Under the pieces are notes generated by a model that saw nothing but the letters and a program-made list of their open reading frames with translations, was not told where the DNA came from and did not search any database. Below are positions 15,179-23,360 of a DNA stretch of 28,298 bases, piece after piece. Position numbers and translations under genes: made by a program. Origin of the DNA: Actinobacteria bacterium UBA2541 (GTDB lineage: Bacteria > Actinomycetota > Actinomycetes > Nanopelagicales > Nanopelagicaceae); contig DDMR01000031.1 in the NCBI GenBank assembly GCA_002340925.1, forward strand, positions 1 to 28,298, written 5' to 3'. Position 1 is the first letter of the stretch. Each line of letters opens with the position of its first letter.

Positions 15179-16462
15179 CTAACCCATCACAGTTCCGGTG
15201 TTATCTGCATTGAACAACCGCTTACGTGAAAAAGCTCCTAGGCTTATCTCATTGCCTGTGCGTTCTGCGCGAACCTTGACCGGGTCTACATCGTGATCTT
15301 GGCCCACTCTGACTGCATCAATCAACTCTGTCATTAGCTTTCCAACCATCGGGGCATTCTTAAATTGGTTTCCGCTTGTTCCTATAGCCACAAAGAATCC
15401 ATCCAGTTCAGTCCGGTCATAAATCGGTGTCCAGTCTGCTGCTACGTCATAAATACCAGCAATACCAGATGGCGAATTAGGAATCTTTAGCGCCGGAAAT
15501 CTTCGTGCTGCTCGAGTTACTTGAGCTTCGAATAACTCCTTAGTTCGATTTAAATTTACTACTTCAATATCATCGACCCAATCAAGTCGATCACACTCTG
15601 GTTCGGTTCCACCAATAAGAGTTGATCCTGTTGGCGTAGATCTCATATAAGTCCCAAGATCTAAATCGCCGACTATGGGCCCAGGAATCAAATTCATCGG
15701 AGTATTTATCTGATGAACTTCCTGGCGCATTGGCCTTACCGAGATTGTGAAACCCTTCCCCACTCCAGCAAGTTCGTTTATGCGATTAGACCAAGGTCCT
15801 CCTGCATTTATGACTATATCTGCCAGAATCTTTTCATTACCATCGACTTCAACGCCAGTAACTTTATTTCCCTCTTTCAGAATGGCTGTGATTTTGCTTT
15901 TAAAACTAAATTTCACTCCAGCACTGATTGCGGCTTGAGCTAAATTTTCAGTAGCAAGCAAAGGATCATCAATATAACCACCGTTGGGGGTAAAAATCGC
16001 ACCAAGTGGTTCTTTGGCATCTTCCCAAAATTCATCGTCATCTAATTTTTTAGGTGGCCAATACTTGCCAGCATCAATTCCAGTTACATTCTTCGACAAG
16101 TCCGTTGAACTCCAAACTTCATATGGGATTCCAACGGCATCAAATAGTTGTGATGTTTTCTCGCCTGAAATTACTGGTGCATCCAACATAACAACACCAA
16201 CATCTATCATCTTTGAATAGCGCTCTTGTTTTTTGCCAAGATGTTCTGGCCAGTTTTTCCAGCAATGAAATGACTCCCAAGCAAGGGCAACCGAATCGAA
16301 GGTTGAATAATTAAATCGAACTACGGCGCTGGAAGCACTTGTTGATCCCTGTCCTGGGCCCTGTGCTTTATCTACTGCAATAACTTCATAACCTTTAGCG
16401 GCCATTTCAAATGCGATTGAACAGCCGATTACTCCAGCGCCAATAACAATTGCTTTAGCCAT
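15179..16462 (-). CDS. FAD-dependent amino-acid oxidoreductase (DAO/sarcosine oxidase-like family)
   Basis: This is a 427-residue flavoprotein of the DAO superfamily. The N-terminus binds the ADP part of FAD: AIVIGAGVIGCSIAFEMAAKGYEVIAVDK, with G8, G10 and G13 and an acidic D31. The block GSTSASSAVVRFNYST follows, the typical post-Rossmann region of sarcosine and D-amino-acid dehydrogenases. VINAGGPWSNRINELAG is the second FAD motif, and GFFVAIGTSGNQFKNAPMVGKLM is the C-terminal substrate/FAD motif. Family members oxidise D-amino acids, N-methylated amino acids or opines to the keto acid or aldehyde, often passing electrons to the respiratory chain. It converges with the racemase gene, with a 25-bp gap. 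The ATG is placed six bases after TAAAAT, so the mRNA is probably leaderless. The family is firm, the exact amine substrate unknown. Confidence 0.85.
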   Translation of the reverse strand: MAKAIVIGAGVIGCSIAFEMAAKGYEVIAVDKAQGPGQGSTSASSAVVRFNYSTFDSVALAWESFHCWKNWPEHLGKKQERYSKMIDVGVVMLDAPVISGEKTSQLFDAVGIPYEVWSSTDLSKNVTGIDAGKYWPPKKLDDDEFWEDAKEPLGAIFTPNGGYIDDPLLATENLAQAAISAGVKFSFKSKITAILKEGNKVTGVEVDGNEKILADIVINAGGPWSNRINELAGVGKGFTISVRPMRQEVHQINTPMNLIPGPIVGDLDLGTYMRSTPTGSTLIGGTEPECDRLDWVDDIEVVNLNRTKELFEAQVTRAARRFPALKIPNSPSGIAGIYDVAADWTPIYDRTELDGFFVAIGTSGNQFKNAPMVGKLMTELIDAVRVGQDHDVDPVKVRAERTGNEISLGAFSRKRLFNADNTGTVMG

Positions 16463-16474
16463 CTGGGAATTTTA
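16463..16474 (-). promoter_or_regulatory. -10 element for a leaderless FAD oxidoreductase transcript
   Basis: On the - strand TAAAAT (16474 down to 16469) is followed by six bases and the ATG at 16462. It has the same TAnnnT-N6-ATG layout as at 13310-13322. No Shine-Dalgarno is present. No convincing -35 is seen; the degenerate tRNA copy begins about 24 bases further upstream. Confidence 0.5.
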
Positions 16475-16497
16475 ACGCGCATACTCGTATATCTTGC

Positions 16498-16547
16498 TGG
16501 TGGCCTGGCGTGCGGATTTGAACCTTCGAAGGTATGGGGATTTACAG
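16498..16547 (-). repeat. Degenerate partial copy of tRNA-Tyr (anticodon loop to CCA)
   Basis: This 50-base stretch repeats the 3' half of the adjacent tRNA-Tyr on the same strand. Identical blocks are the 19-mer GGATTTGAACCTTCGAAGG (here 16514-16532, in the tRNA 16584-16602) and GGGGATTTACAG (16536-16547, in the tRNA 16611-16622), written on the + strand, plus the CCA-end block TGGTGGC. The variable arm is about five bases shorter, the T-stem and acceptor pairing are broken, and the 5' half is absent. It cannot form a working tRNA. It may come from tandem duplication or from an old integration at the tRNA 3' end. Confidence 0.75.
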
Positions 16548-16569
16548 AAATACACCGGCTTTGTAACTA

Positions 16570-16654
16570 TGGTGGCGGGTGAAGGATTTGAACCTTCGAA
16601 GGCAGAGCCGGGGGATTTACAGTCCCCTCCCATTGGCCGCTCGGGCAACCCGCC
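16570..16654 (-). tRNA. tRNA-Tyr (anticodon GTA)
   Basis: The reverse strand folds as a class II tRNA. The acceptor stem is GGCGGGT with ACCCGCC. The anticodon stem is GGGGA/TCCCC around CTGTAAA, which holds the anticodon GTA (complement of 16618-16620). A long variable arm follows, and the T-arm is GAAGG/CCTTC around TTCAAAT. The CCA end is encoded (16570-16572). The long variable arm with GTA identifies Tyr. The gene lies 46 bp after the lactate dehydrogenase stop and 22 bp before the degenerate copy. Confidence 0.95.
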
Positions 16655-16700
16655 AGGGTTTTACGGCTTGCGTAGATTACCTTATTAAGCAGCGCTCTTA

Positions 16701-17927
16701 CTAATTCCTAATTCGAGCACCATTCTTGCGAACTTCGGCGATATTGGTCGCACCAGAAAGCGCCATTCCATTTTCAAATTCTCTGCGCATAATTTCAATC
16801 ACTTGCTCTACCCCGGCTTCACCATTGGCCATGGCGCCATATAAATAGGCACGACCGATGAATACTGCCTTTGCACCGAGTGCAATCGCACCAAGTGCAT
16901 CAAGGCCAGACATGATTCCACCATCGATATAGATTTCAACTTTGTTTCCGACAGCTTTAACAACTTCTGGAAGTATTTCAAGTGGCACCTGGCCACGATC
17001 AAATTGGCGACCGCCGTGATTAGAAAGAATGATTCCTTGGACTCCAAGTTTTGCAATGGCCTTTGCATCTTCAACACTTTGGATTCCCTTAACAACAATT
17101 GGACCCTTCCAAACTGAACGCAACCAGGTAATTTCTTTCATGGTTGTGGATGGATCAAAAATTAATCCGCCAAGTTCAGATAAAGGTTTGTCCCATCCTC
17201 TGAATGCAGCAAATTCTAATTTTCCGGTGGTGAACAAATTAAGCCACCAGATTGGTTTACGGGCAATTGCTAAGACAGTATTAATCCTAATTTTCGGTGG
17301 AACTGTTAAGCCGTTGCGGTTATCGCGATAACGAAGACCAGGAACTGGAGTATCAACAGTCAAAACTAAAGCTTCGAAACCATTATCTTTCGCCTGCTTA
17401 ATTACCGCCAAGCTATCGCTGCGATTTTTCATTATATAAAGTTGGAACCAACGTCTTGAATTTGGAACTGCTTCTGCTAGTTCAGCTGGTGAAGTTGTTC
17501 CCATGGTTGATAGGGCATAGATCAAATTCTTTTTGCTTGCGACGTTTGCAACTGCAGGCTCACCAACATGGTGCATTAGCCGGGTGTAACCGGTGGGCGC
17601 AAAGCAGATTGGGATATCGACTGTCTTGCCTAAGATCTTTTCAGATGTATCAATCTTGGATACATCGCGCATAACTCGCGTGCTAAATTCGATTCTGGTG
17701 AATGCATTTCGGGTTCTGGCATATGCAATTTCATCAACTGCGCCACCCTCGACATAATCAAATACCACTTCAGGGGTTCGCTCTTTTGCTATTTGCGCTA
17801 TATCTTCGATGGTTTGTGCCCGAAGTAATCTGCCTTTGTACGGATTTAACGAAGGAAGAGACCAATCAATCAACGACCAAAAATATGGGAGGCTCGGGAA
17901 TTTACGAGTGCTCCGAATCATGAGCAC
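16701..17927 (-). CDS. lldD: FMN-dependent L-lactate / alpha-hydroxyacid dehydrogenase (LldD type)
   Basis: This is a 408-residue TIM-barrel flavoenzyme that oxidises an L-2-hydroxy acid, most likely L-lactate, to the keto acid and passes electrons to the quinone pool. Family residues are Y58 (FDYVEGG), the FMN-loop APTGYTRLMHH (110-120), FQLY (161-164), D192 in VDTPVPG, K280 in VVKGIQ, and the catalytic pair H304 and R307 in SNHGGRQFD. The C-terminal GGIMSGLDALGAIALGAKAVFIGRAYLYG binds the FMN phosphate. Overall it matches the mycobacterial LldD2 order closely, including its N-terminal extension and the WWLNLFTT insert. The start is GTG at 17927 with AGGG six bases upstream. An ATG at 17921 is an alternative. 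It is transcribed divergently from yajQ. Confidence 0.9.
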   Translation of the reverse strand: MLMIRSTRKFPSLPYFWSLIDWSLPSLNPYKGRLLRAQTIEDIAQIAKERTPEVVFDYVEGGAVDEIAYARTRNAFTRIEFSTRVMRDVSKIDTSEKILGKTVDIPICFAPTGYTRLMHHVGEPAVANVASKKNLIYALSTMGTTSPAELAEAVPNSRRWFQLYIMKNRSDSLAVIKQAKDNGFEALVLTVDTPVPGLRYRDNRNGLTVPPKIRINTVLAIARKPIWWLNLFTTGKLEFAAFRGWDKPLSELGGLIFDPSTTMKEITWLRSVWKGPIVVKGIQSVEDAKAIAKLGVQGIILSNHGGRQFDRGQVPLEILPEVVKAVGNKVEIYIDGGIMSGLDALGAIALGAKAVFIGRAYLYGAMANGEAGVEQVIEIMRREFENGMALSGATNIAEVRKNGARIRN

Positions 17928-17951
17928 AATTTACCCTACAATTGCACACAG

Positions 17952-17969
17952 TAGAATATGTAAATTCTA
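17952..17969. promoter_or_regulatory. Inverted repeat in the lldD-yajQ divergent promoter region
   Basis: TAGAAT (17952-17957) and ATTCTA (17964-17969) are perfect 6-bp arms around six bases, near the middle of the 73-bp gap between the two divergent genes. TAGAAT is itself -10-like. This could be an operator for the lactate gene or overlapping promoter parts. No regulator is known here. Confidence 0.35.
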
Positions 17970-18000
17970 GAAAATTGTTCATGAGTAAAGGGGTCTTAAA

Positions 18001-18489
18001 TTGGCTGATTCAAGTTTCGATATTGTCTCTGAAGTAGATCATATGGAAGTAGATAATGCTTTCAACCAAGCAGACCGTGAAATTGCAACACGTTTTGACT
18101 TCAAGAACACGGATAGCAAGATTGAAAAATCTGGAGAGAAATTTCTAATTGAAGGGCAGTCTGAAGAGAAGGCGAAAGCTGTTCTTGAGGTATTTAAAGA
18201 TAAGTTAATCAAGCGCCAGGTATCTTTGAAGCATCTTGAATCAACTGACCCAGAACTCAGTGGGAAGATTTATAAGATTACTTGCACACTTAAAGAGGGT
18301 ATCTCTACCGAGAATGCTAAGAAGTTGGCAAAGATAATTAGAGACGAAGGTCCAAAATCTGTAAAGACTCAAATCCAGGGCGAAACACTTCGGGTAACCA
18401 GTAAATCTCGTGATGACTTGCAAGACACAATGGCACTGGTAAAAGGGCAGAAGTTAGATTTCGCAGTTCAATTCACGAATTATCGTTAA
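18001..18489 (+). CDS. yajQ: YajQ family nucleotide-binding protein
   Basis: This is a 162-residue cytoplasmic protein of the UPF0234/YajQ family, full length. It starts ADSSFDIVSEVDHMEVDNAFNQADREIATRFDFKNT, the highly conserved N-terminal block, and ends KGQKLDFAVQFTNYR, the equally conserved C-terminus. Family members fold as two ferredoxin-like domains and bind nucleotides; some bind cyclic di-GMP and act as effectors. The start is TTG at 18001, supported by AAAGGGG with eight bases of spacing and by the exact family N-terminus. It is followed after 3 bp by rarD, so the two genes share a transcript. Confidence 0.93.
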   Translation: MADSSFDIVSEVDHMEVDNAFNQADREIATRFDFKNTDSKIEKSGEKFLIEGQSEEKAKAVLEVFKDKLIKRQVSLKHLESTDPELSGKIYKITCTLKEGISTENAKKLAKIIRDEGPKSVKTQIQGETLRVTSKSRDDLQDTMALVKGQKLDFAVQFTNYR

Positions 18490-18492
18490 TTC

Positions 18493-19392
18493 GTGAATAA
18501 AACTCGTCTCGGTTTTATCTACGGATTCTCCTCTTACACGCTATGGGGATTGTTCCCGCTTTATTGGCCGCTGCTTCAACCAGCTACATCTCTGGAAATG
18601 GTTTCCCATCGATCAGTCTGGTCTTTAGTTTTCTGTGTAATTGCACTTTCGATAGCACACCAACTTAGATCTACTTTTGCCTTGATGCTCTCCCCCGGGG
18701 TTTTCTGGAAATTTACCTTGGCCTCTGCTTTTATCTCTGTAAATTGGCTTACCTACATCTGGGCGGTAAACAATGAGCAGATTGTCGAAGCATCGCTTGG
18801 CTATTACATGCAGCCAATTCTTCTGGTTCTAATGGGAATTCTGGCCTTCAAAGAAACAATGCGGAAGATTCAATGGGTTGCTTTTATTGTCGCGACTATT
18901 GGTGTAATCATCTTGACTCTTGACTATGGGCGTCCGCCTTGGATCTCTTTTGCACTAGCGTTTTCCTGGAGTTCTTATAGTTTTATGAAGAAGAAAATTA
19001 ACTTGGGATCGCTGCAGGGACTTGCTATTGAGACTCTTATTTCTTCGGTTTTCTACGGCAGCTATTTAATCTGGCTTGGCGAACGTGGTGAGGGTCAATT
19101 TGGAAATGGTGCGGGACTAACTGCTCTATTGATAGGTGCAGGTGTTGTTACTGCAGTTCCGCTACTTCTCTTCAATGGTGCTACTACCAGAATTCCATTC
19201 ACGATGATTGGGCTGCTGCAGTATTTAACTCCGACAATTCAATTTATGCTTGCGGTGTTCTTGCGTCACGAACCAATGCCTAGTGGAAGATGGATTGGTT
19301 TCGTCTTTATCTGGGTGGCTCTAATAGCGCTTGGATATGATTTGATTAAATCAGGAAGTACGCGAGATAACCGCTTGGCTCAGCCCGACTAG
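18493..19392 (+). CDS. rarD: RarD-like EamA-family membrane transporter
   Basis: This is a 299-residue protein with about ten hydrophobic helices of the drug/metabolite transporter superfamily. The start LGFIYGFSSYTLWGLFPLYWPLLQPATSLEMVSHRSVWSL is diagnostic for RarD, with its PLYW and E...HR..WS motif. WLTYIWAVNNEQIVEASLGYYMQPI is the second RarD signature. The transported compound of RarD is not established. The start is GTG, 3 bp after the yajQ stop without a clear Shine-Dalgarno, so translational coupling is likely. The last 42 bp overlap the 3' end of the convergent polyprenyl synthase gene. Confidence 0.9.
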   Translation: MNKTRLGFIYGFSSYTLWGLFPLYWPLLQPATSLEMVSHRSVWSLVFCVIALSIAHQLRSTFALMLSPGVFWKFTLASAFISVNWLTYIWAVNNEQIVEASLGYYMQPILLVLMGILAFKETMRKIQWVAFIVATIGVIILTLDYGRPPWISFALAFSWSSYSFMKKKINLGSLQGLAIETLISSVFYGSYLIWLGERGEGQFGNGAGLTALLIGAGVVTAVPLLLFNGATTRIPFTMIGLLQYLTPTIQFMLAVFLRHEPMPSGRWIGFVFIWVALIALGYDLIKSGSTRDNRLAQPD

Positions 19393-20340
19393 TGCGGCTT
19401 TAGCTGGACCTTCTGGAAGTAGCTCTAAATGTTTCTGAGCAGATCTGCCATAACCAGCAACTAATTCTCGTGATTTAGTTAGTGCGCTGTGGCTTCGAAG
19501 CGTCAAAATAGTCTGGGCCACGATTGCTTCATCTGTTATCGGAGCAGAGAGAATCTTCTTTAATTCAGCATCTGCTGGGTCTTCTGATTCCAGAATAAAT
19601 AAAGTAACGAGTGTTGGAACACCCTCGCGAAGATCGGTTCCTGGCGTCTTGCCTGATTCCTTTGAATCACTCGCAATATCGATGATGTCATCTGCAAGCT
19701 GAAACACAGTTCCAATTTCTTCGCCAAATTTTGTTAAGGCATCCATAATCTTTTCATCGGCCCCAGAAATCATTGCACCATATCTGGCGCTGGCTGAAAT
19801 AAGTGAAGCAGTTTTATCGGATACGACGCTTAGGTAATGCTCTAAAGCTGTTCTATCTGTGCTTGAGCCTTGCGTCTCCATAATCTGGCCAATAACTAAT
19901 CTTTCAAAAGTAAGTGCTTGCAGACGCACTGCTTCAGGACCAAGGTCAGCCAAGAGCTGAGAAGTCTTTGCGAATAAATAATCTCCAGTAAGAATTGCCA
20001 CTGTGTTGTTCCAGCGATTGTTAGCACTTTCAACACCTCGGCGAAGCGGCGCTTCATCCATTACATCATCGTGATAAAGCGTTCCCAGATGTGTTAATTC
20101 ACAGACAACCGCGGCTTCGATTAGGCCAGCTGCCTTTGGATCTCCGAAGTGAGATGCAATTAGGGTCAAGAGTGGACGTAAACGCTTTCCGCCAGCATCG
20201 ACTAAGTGTCTTGAAGTCTCAATTACTAATGGATATTTACCCTCAATAGATCCACGCAATAGCACCTCAACTTCAGCCATAGAAGCAAGGAGATCCTTTT
20301 CAAGCTTCGGATCAATATCCGGAATTCCAATTTTTGTCAT
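19351..20340 (-). CDS. Long-chain polyprenyl diphosphate synthase
   Basis: This is a 329-residue trans-isoprenyl diphosphate synthase. The first Asp-rich motif is DDVMD (D91, D92, D95). The second is DDIID (D217, D218, D221). GGKRLRP (50-56) binds the pyrophosphate of isopentenyl diphosphate. Residues four and five before the first motif are small (G86, T87), which in this family permits long products. It therefore probably makes the C35-C50 side chain of menaquinone. It is the last gene after nuoN, overlapping it by one base (TAATG), so quinone side chain and complex I are co-expressed. Its end overlaps rarD by 42 bp in antisense. Product length is inference. Confidence 0.9.
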   Translation of the reverse strand: MTKIGIPDIDPKLEKDLLASMAEVEVLLRGSIEGKYPLVIETSRHLVDAGGKRLRPLLTLIASHFGDPKAAGLIEAAVVCELTHLGTLYHDDVMDEAPLRRGVESANNRWNNTVAILTGDYLFAKTSQLLADLGPEAVRLQALTFERLVIGQIMETQGSSTDRTALEHYLSVVSDKTASLISASARYGAMISGADEKIMDALTKFGEEIGTVFQLADDIIDIASDSKESGKTPGTDLREGVPTLVTLFILESEDPADAELKKILSAPITDEAIVAQTILTLRSHSALTKSRELVAGYGRSAQKHLELLPEGPAKAALVGLSQAVISRTS

Positions 20341-21854
20341 TAGCGTAAGAAATAAGCGAAGTCTTGCGCGATATCAAACACTAGCGATGGCGCGATTCCA
20401 AGGGTGATAGTAAATATTGCACTAATCGAAATTGAAATTCTTGTAAGAATTGAAGGAATAACAACTGAGATTGAATCAGTCGTTGCATCAGTAAAGAAGA
20501 GCATCAAGATAACTCGCAAATAGAAGAAGACTGCGATAGCGCTAGAAAGCACTCCGACTACGACCAGCGTGATATTTCCAGATTCATAAGCTGCAGAGAA
20601 GATTGAGAACTTACCGACAAAGCCGCTAGTAAGAGGAATTCCGGCAAAGCTCAATAAGAATAGTGAGAATACGGAGGCGACCAGTGGAGATTTCTTCCCG
20701 AGGCCAATCCAACGATTCACATCACTCACTTCACCAGCAGAATCTCGAACGATAGTAATGATTGCAAATGCGCCAATTGTGGCGACACCATATGCAAAGA
20801 GATAGAAGAGAGATGCGCTGAGTGCGTTCTCACTTAGCGACACAATTGCTGTGAGAACAAAACCGGCATGCGCGATTGAAGAATATGCCAGCATCCGCTT
20901 CATATCTCGCTGTGAGATAGCAGCTAAAGATCCAACAATCATCGTGATTACCGAAATCACTGCAATAAATGGCTTCCAACTTGTTTGTGCTGCATCTAAA
21001 CCTAAGTAGAAAATTCTTAAAGTAGCACCGAAAGCTGCAGCTTTTGTTGCCGCTGCCATAAATCCAGTAATTGGCGTTGGCGCTCCTTGATAAACGTCTG
21101 GCTTCCACGAATGAAATGGAACTGCGCCAACTTTAAATAGAAGTCCAACTGAGAGAAAAATGATTCCAAGTAGCAAGAACACATCGTTTCCAGTATTCCC
21201 GCGAATCGCATCTGTTAGGCCATTTAACGAGATAGTTCCGGAATAACCATAGAGAAGTGCGGCACCAAAAAGGAAGAATGCTGATGAATATGCACCTAGC
21301 AAGAAGTATTTAAGCGCTGCTTCCTGTGAGAGCAATCTGCGACGTCGGGATAAACCGGCCATTAAATAAAGTGGGAGTGAGAGAACTTCTAAGGCCACAA
21401 AGAGAGTTATGTAATCTGTTGCAACTGGAAATAACATCATTCCAGCAACTGCGAACATAGTGAGTGGGAATACTTCGGTCTGTTGTTTGCCCGCTTGAAT
21501 TGCCGCAGCTTCTTCTGCCGATCCAGGTAGCGCAGATGCTTGGGGTGCGAAATTATCTTGGTCTGCGATTACTAAGATTCCCAGGAATGCAAAAATTAGT
21601 ATTGCCCCCTGCAGAAACATTCCTGCCCCATCGACCGAGACAGATGTAACTGCAGCGATTGATGAACCATCATTTCTTACGCGAACAAGTTGATTGAATG
21701 AAATTACGATTGCTGCGAGCGAGATGACTAGTTGCAATCTAGCGCGCCAGGCTGGCTTCGCGAATGCTTCAATCAAAACACCGATTAAGGCTCCCCCAAG
21801 AATAATCATGATGGGTGCAAGTAGTGCGTAATCTAAATTAGGTGCAGATAACAT
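20340..21854 (-). CDS. nuoN: NADH-quinone oxidoreductase subunit N
   Basis: This is a 504-residue antiporter-like proton-pumping subunit of complex I. The conserved Glu of TM5 lies in LFVALEVLSLPLYLMAG. The Lys/His helix is LLFKVGAVPFHSWKPDVYQGAPTPITGFMAAATKAAAF, with the broken-helix TPIT motif. Many helices cover the whole length, and an extra N-terminal loop with a short Gln/Ala-rich stretch is present. The size agrees with actinobacterial NuoN. The ATG directly follows the nuoM stop, and its own stop shares one base with the next gene. The symbol order nuoL-M-N is the universal one. Confidence 0.95.
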   Translation of the reverse strand: MLSAPNLDYALLAPIMIILGGALIGVLIEAFAKPAWRARLQLVISLAAIVISFNQLVRVRNDGSSIAAVTSVSVDGAGMFLQGAILIFAFLGILVIADQDNFAPQASALPGSAEEAAAIQAGKQQTEVFPLTMFAVAGMMLFPVATDYITLFVALEVLSLPLYLMAGLSRRRRLLSQEAALKYFLLGAYSSAFFLFGAALLYGYSGTISLNGLTDAIRGNTGNDVFLLLGIIFLSVGLLFKVGAVPFHSWKPDVYQGAPTPITGFMAAATKAAAFGATLRIFYLGLDAAQTSWKPFIAVISVITMIVGSLAAISQRDMKRMLAYSSIAHAGFVLTAIVSLSENALSASLFYLFAYGVATIGAFAIITIVRDSAGEVSDVNRWIGLGKKSPLVASVFSLFLLSFAGIPLTSGFVGKFSIFSAAYESGNITLVVVGVLSSAIAVFFYLRVILMLFFTDATTDSISVVIPSILTRISISISAIFTITLGIAPSLVFDIAQDFAYFLR

Positions 21855-23360
21855 TTACTTCACCACCTTTGCTACTGGATCGCTTACGCCGGCATTAGTC
21901 ATAATTGTCTGAGTGGTTGGATTAATTACTTCTAGCGCTGGTTTTGGATAAAAGCCAAGTAGAACCAGAATCGCAATAACTGGAGCGATTGCAATTTTCT
22001 CCCGAAGGTTTAAATCTGATATCCCCGCACTTGATGCTGGAGTTTCGCCATGGATTGCGCGCTGAACGGCTAGTAGAACATAAAGTGCGGCGAGGATAAT
22101 TCCAAGCGTTCCAAGAATTGCTGCTACTGGATACTTGGCAAAAGCTCCGAGAAGAACTAAGAATTCACTAACAAAGCTTGATAACCCTGGAAGCGCTAGT
22201 GCGGAAAGTCCAGCTATAAAGAAGGACCAAGCAAGGACTGGCGCTACTCGTTGCAAGCCACCAAAGTCTGCAATCTGCGAAGAACCACGACGCTTAATCA
22301 TCCATCCTGCTGTTAGGAATAGCGCTGCAGTTCCGAATCCATGATTGACCATGTAGAAAATTGCACCAGTTAAGCTCTGAGAAGTTAGCGCAAAAATTCC
22401 TAGTGTTATAAAGCCAAAGTGCGAGATCGAAGTAAATGCAATGAGCGAATTTATATCTTTCTGGCCAATTGCTAAGAAGGCGCCGTAAAGAATTGAAATT
22501 ACGGCCAAGGTAATAATCGCTGGTGTAAAAGTCTTTGTTGCATCAGGGAAGAAGCTCATGCAGAAGCGGATCATTCCGTAAGTTCCAACTTTGTCGAGAA
22601 CACCAAGAAGCAACGTTGAAGTTCCCGCTGTTGCAGACTTTGCAGCAGTTGGAAGCCAGGTATGAAATGGCCAGAGTGGTGCCTTAATTGCGAAGGCGAT
22701 GAAGAATCCTAGGAAGAGCCAATTCTGAGTGGTCGAATCAATGCTCAACTGTGACAGTCTGGCGATATCGAAGGTTGCGCCACCTTGGTTGACCGAAATA
22801 ATGTAAAGACCAATAACTGCAGCCAACATCAGCAATCCGCCAAAGAGGCTGTAAAGCAAGAACTTCATGGCTGCTGCAGCGCGTTCACCAGAACCGTAAC
22901 CACCGATAAGGAAGTAAACCGGCAGAAGCATGGCTTCAAAGATTACATAGAAGAGGAATACATCAGTGGCTGAGAAAACCCCGATCATCATGGTTTCAAG
23001 AATCAATAACAGAATGTAGAAAACCTTTACATTCCAACGACCATTCTCGGATTCGCTCCAGCCCGCTAGGAAAACTACTGGAACCAAGATTGTTGTCATC
23101 AAGATAAGCACAAGAGCCATGCCATCAATACCGACTGCATAATTAATATTAAATGCCGAAATCCAAGTGCGGACTTCGGTAAATTGCATTGCGCTGTTAT
23201 TTCGATCAAAACTTAGCGCCATAACGATTGAAACGAGAGTCACCAATAAAGAGAAGGCAAGTGCTACTTGCTTAACCAACTTGGCATTGCTGGCTGGTAA
23301 AAATCCAACCACTAAAGCACCAAACAATGGAAGCAGTAGTAGAGATGTCAAGATACTCAT
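21855..23360 (-). CDS. nuoM: NADH-quinone oxidoreductase subunit M
   Basis: This 501-residue membrane subunit of complex I is one of three antiporter-like proton channels. Key residues are the Glu in [20 protein letters not shown] and the Lys in [38 protein letters not shown]. The start is ATG at 23360, whose ATGA overlaps the nuoL stop by four bases. The protein then begins [21 protein letters not shown] as in other NuoM. The open frame continues 41 codons upstream inside nuoL, but that part has no family similarity and is the out-of-frame shadow of nuoL. Confidence 0.95.
   Translation of the reverse strand: MSILTSLLLLPLFGALVVGFLPASNAKLVKQVALAFSLLVTLVSIVMALSFDRNNSAMQFTEVRTWISAFNINYAVGIDGMALVLILMTTILVPVVFLAGWSESENGRWNVKVFYILLLILETMMIGVFSATDVFLFYVIFEAMLLPVYFLIGGYGSGERAAAAMKFLLYSLFGGLLMLAAVIGLYIISVNQGGATFDIARLSQLSIDSTTQNWLFLGFFIAFAIKAPLWPFHTWLPTAAKSATAGTSTLLLGVLDKVGTYGMIRFCMSFFPDATKTFTPAIITLAVISILYGAFLAIGQKDINSLIAFTSISHFGFITLGIFALTSQSLTGAIFYMVNHGFGTAALFLTAGWMIKRRGSSQIADFGGLQRVAPVLAWSFFIAGLSALALPGLSSFVSEFLVLLGAFAKYPVAAILGTLGIILAALYVLLAVQRAIHGETPASSAGISDLNLREKIAIAPVIAILVLLGFYPKPALEVINPTTQTIMTNAGVSDPVAKVVK

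Noticed and set aside
15169..15186. Bulged hairpin (GGTTTAG, TTTT loop, CTAACC) between the racemase and FAD oxidoreductase genes
   Set aside because: The stem is short and bulged, overlaps a stop codon, and has no T-run on the proper side; not convincing as a terminator.
16494..16688. 64-residue open frame on the + strand containing GEGFEPSKAEPGDLQSPP
   Set aside because: This is the well-known spurious translation of the antisense of a tRNA; both the tRNA-Tyr and its partial copy lie there.
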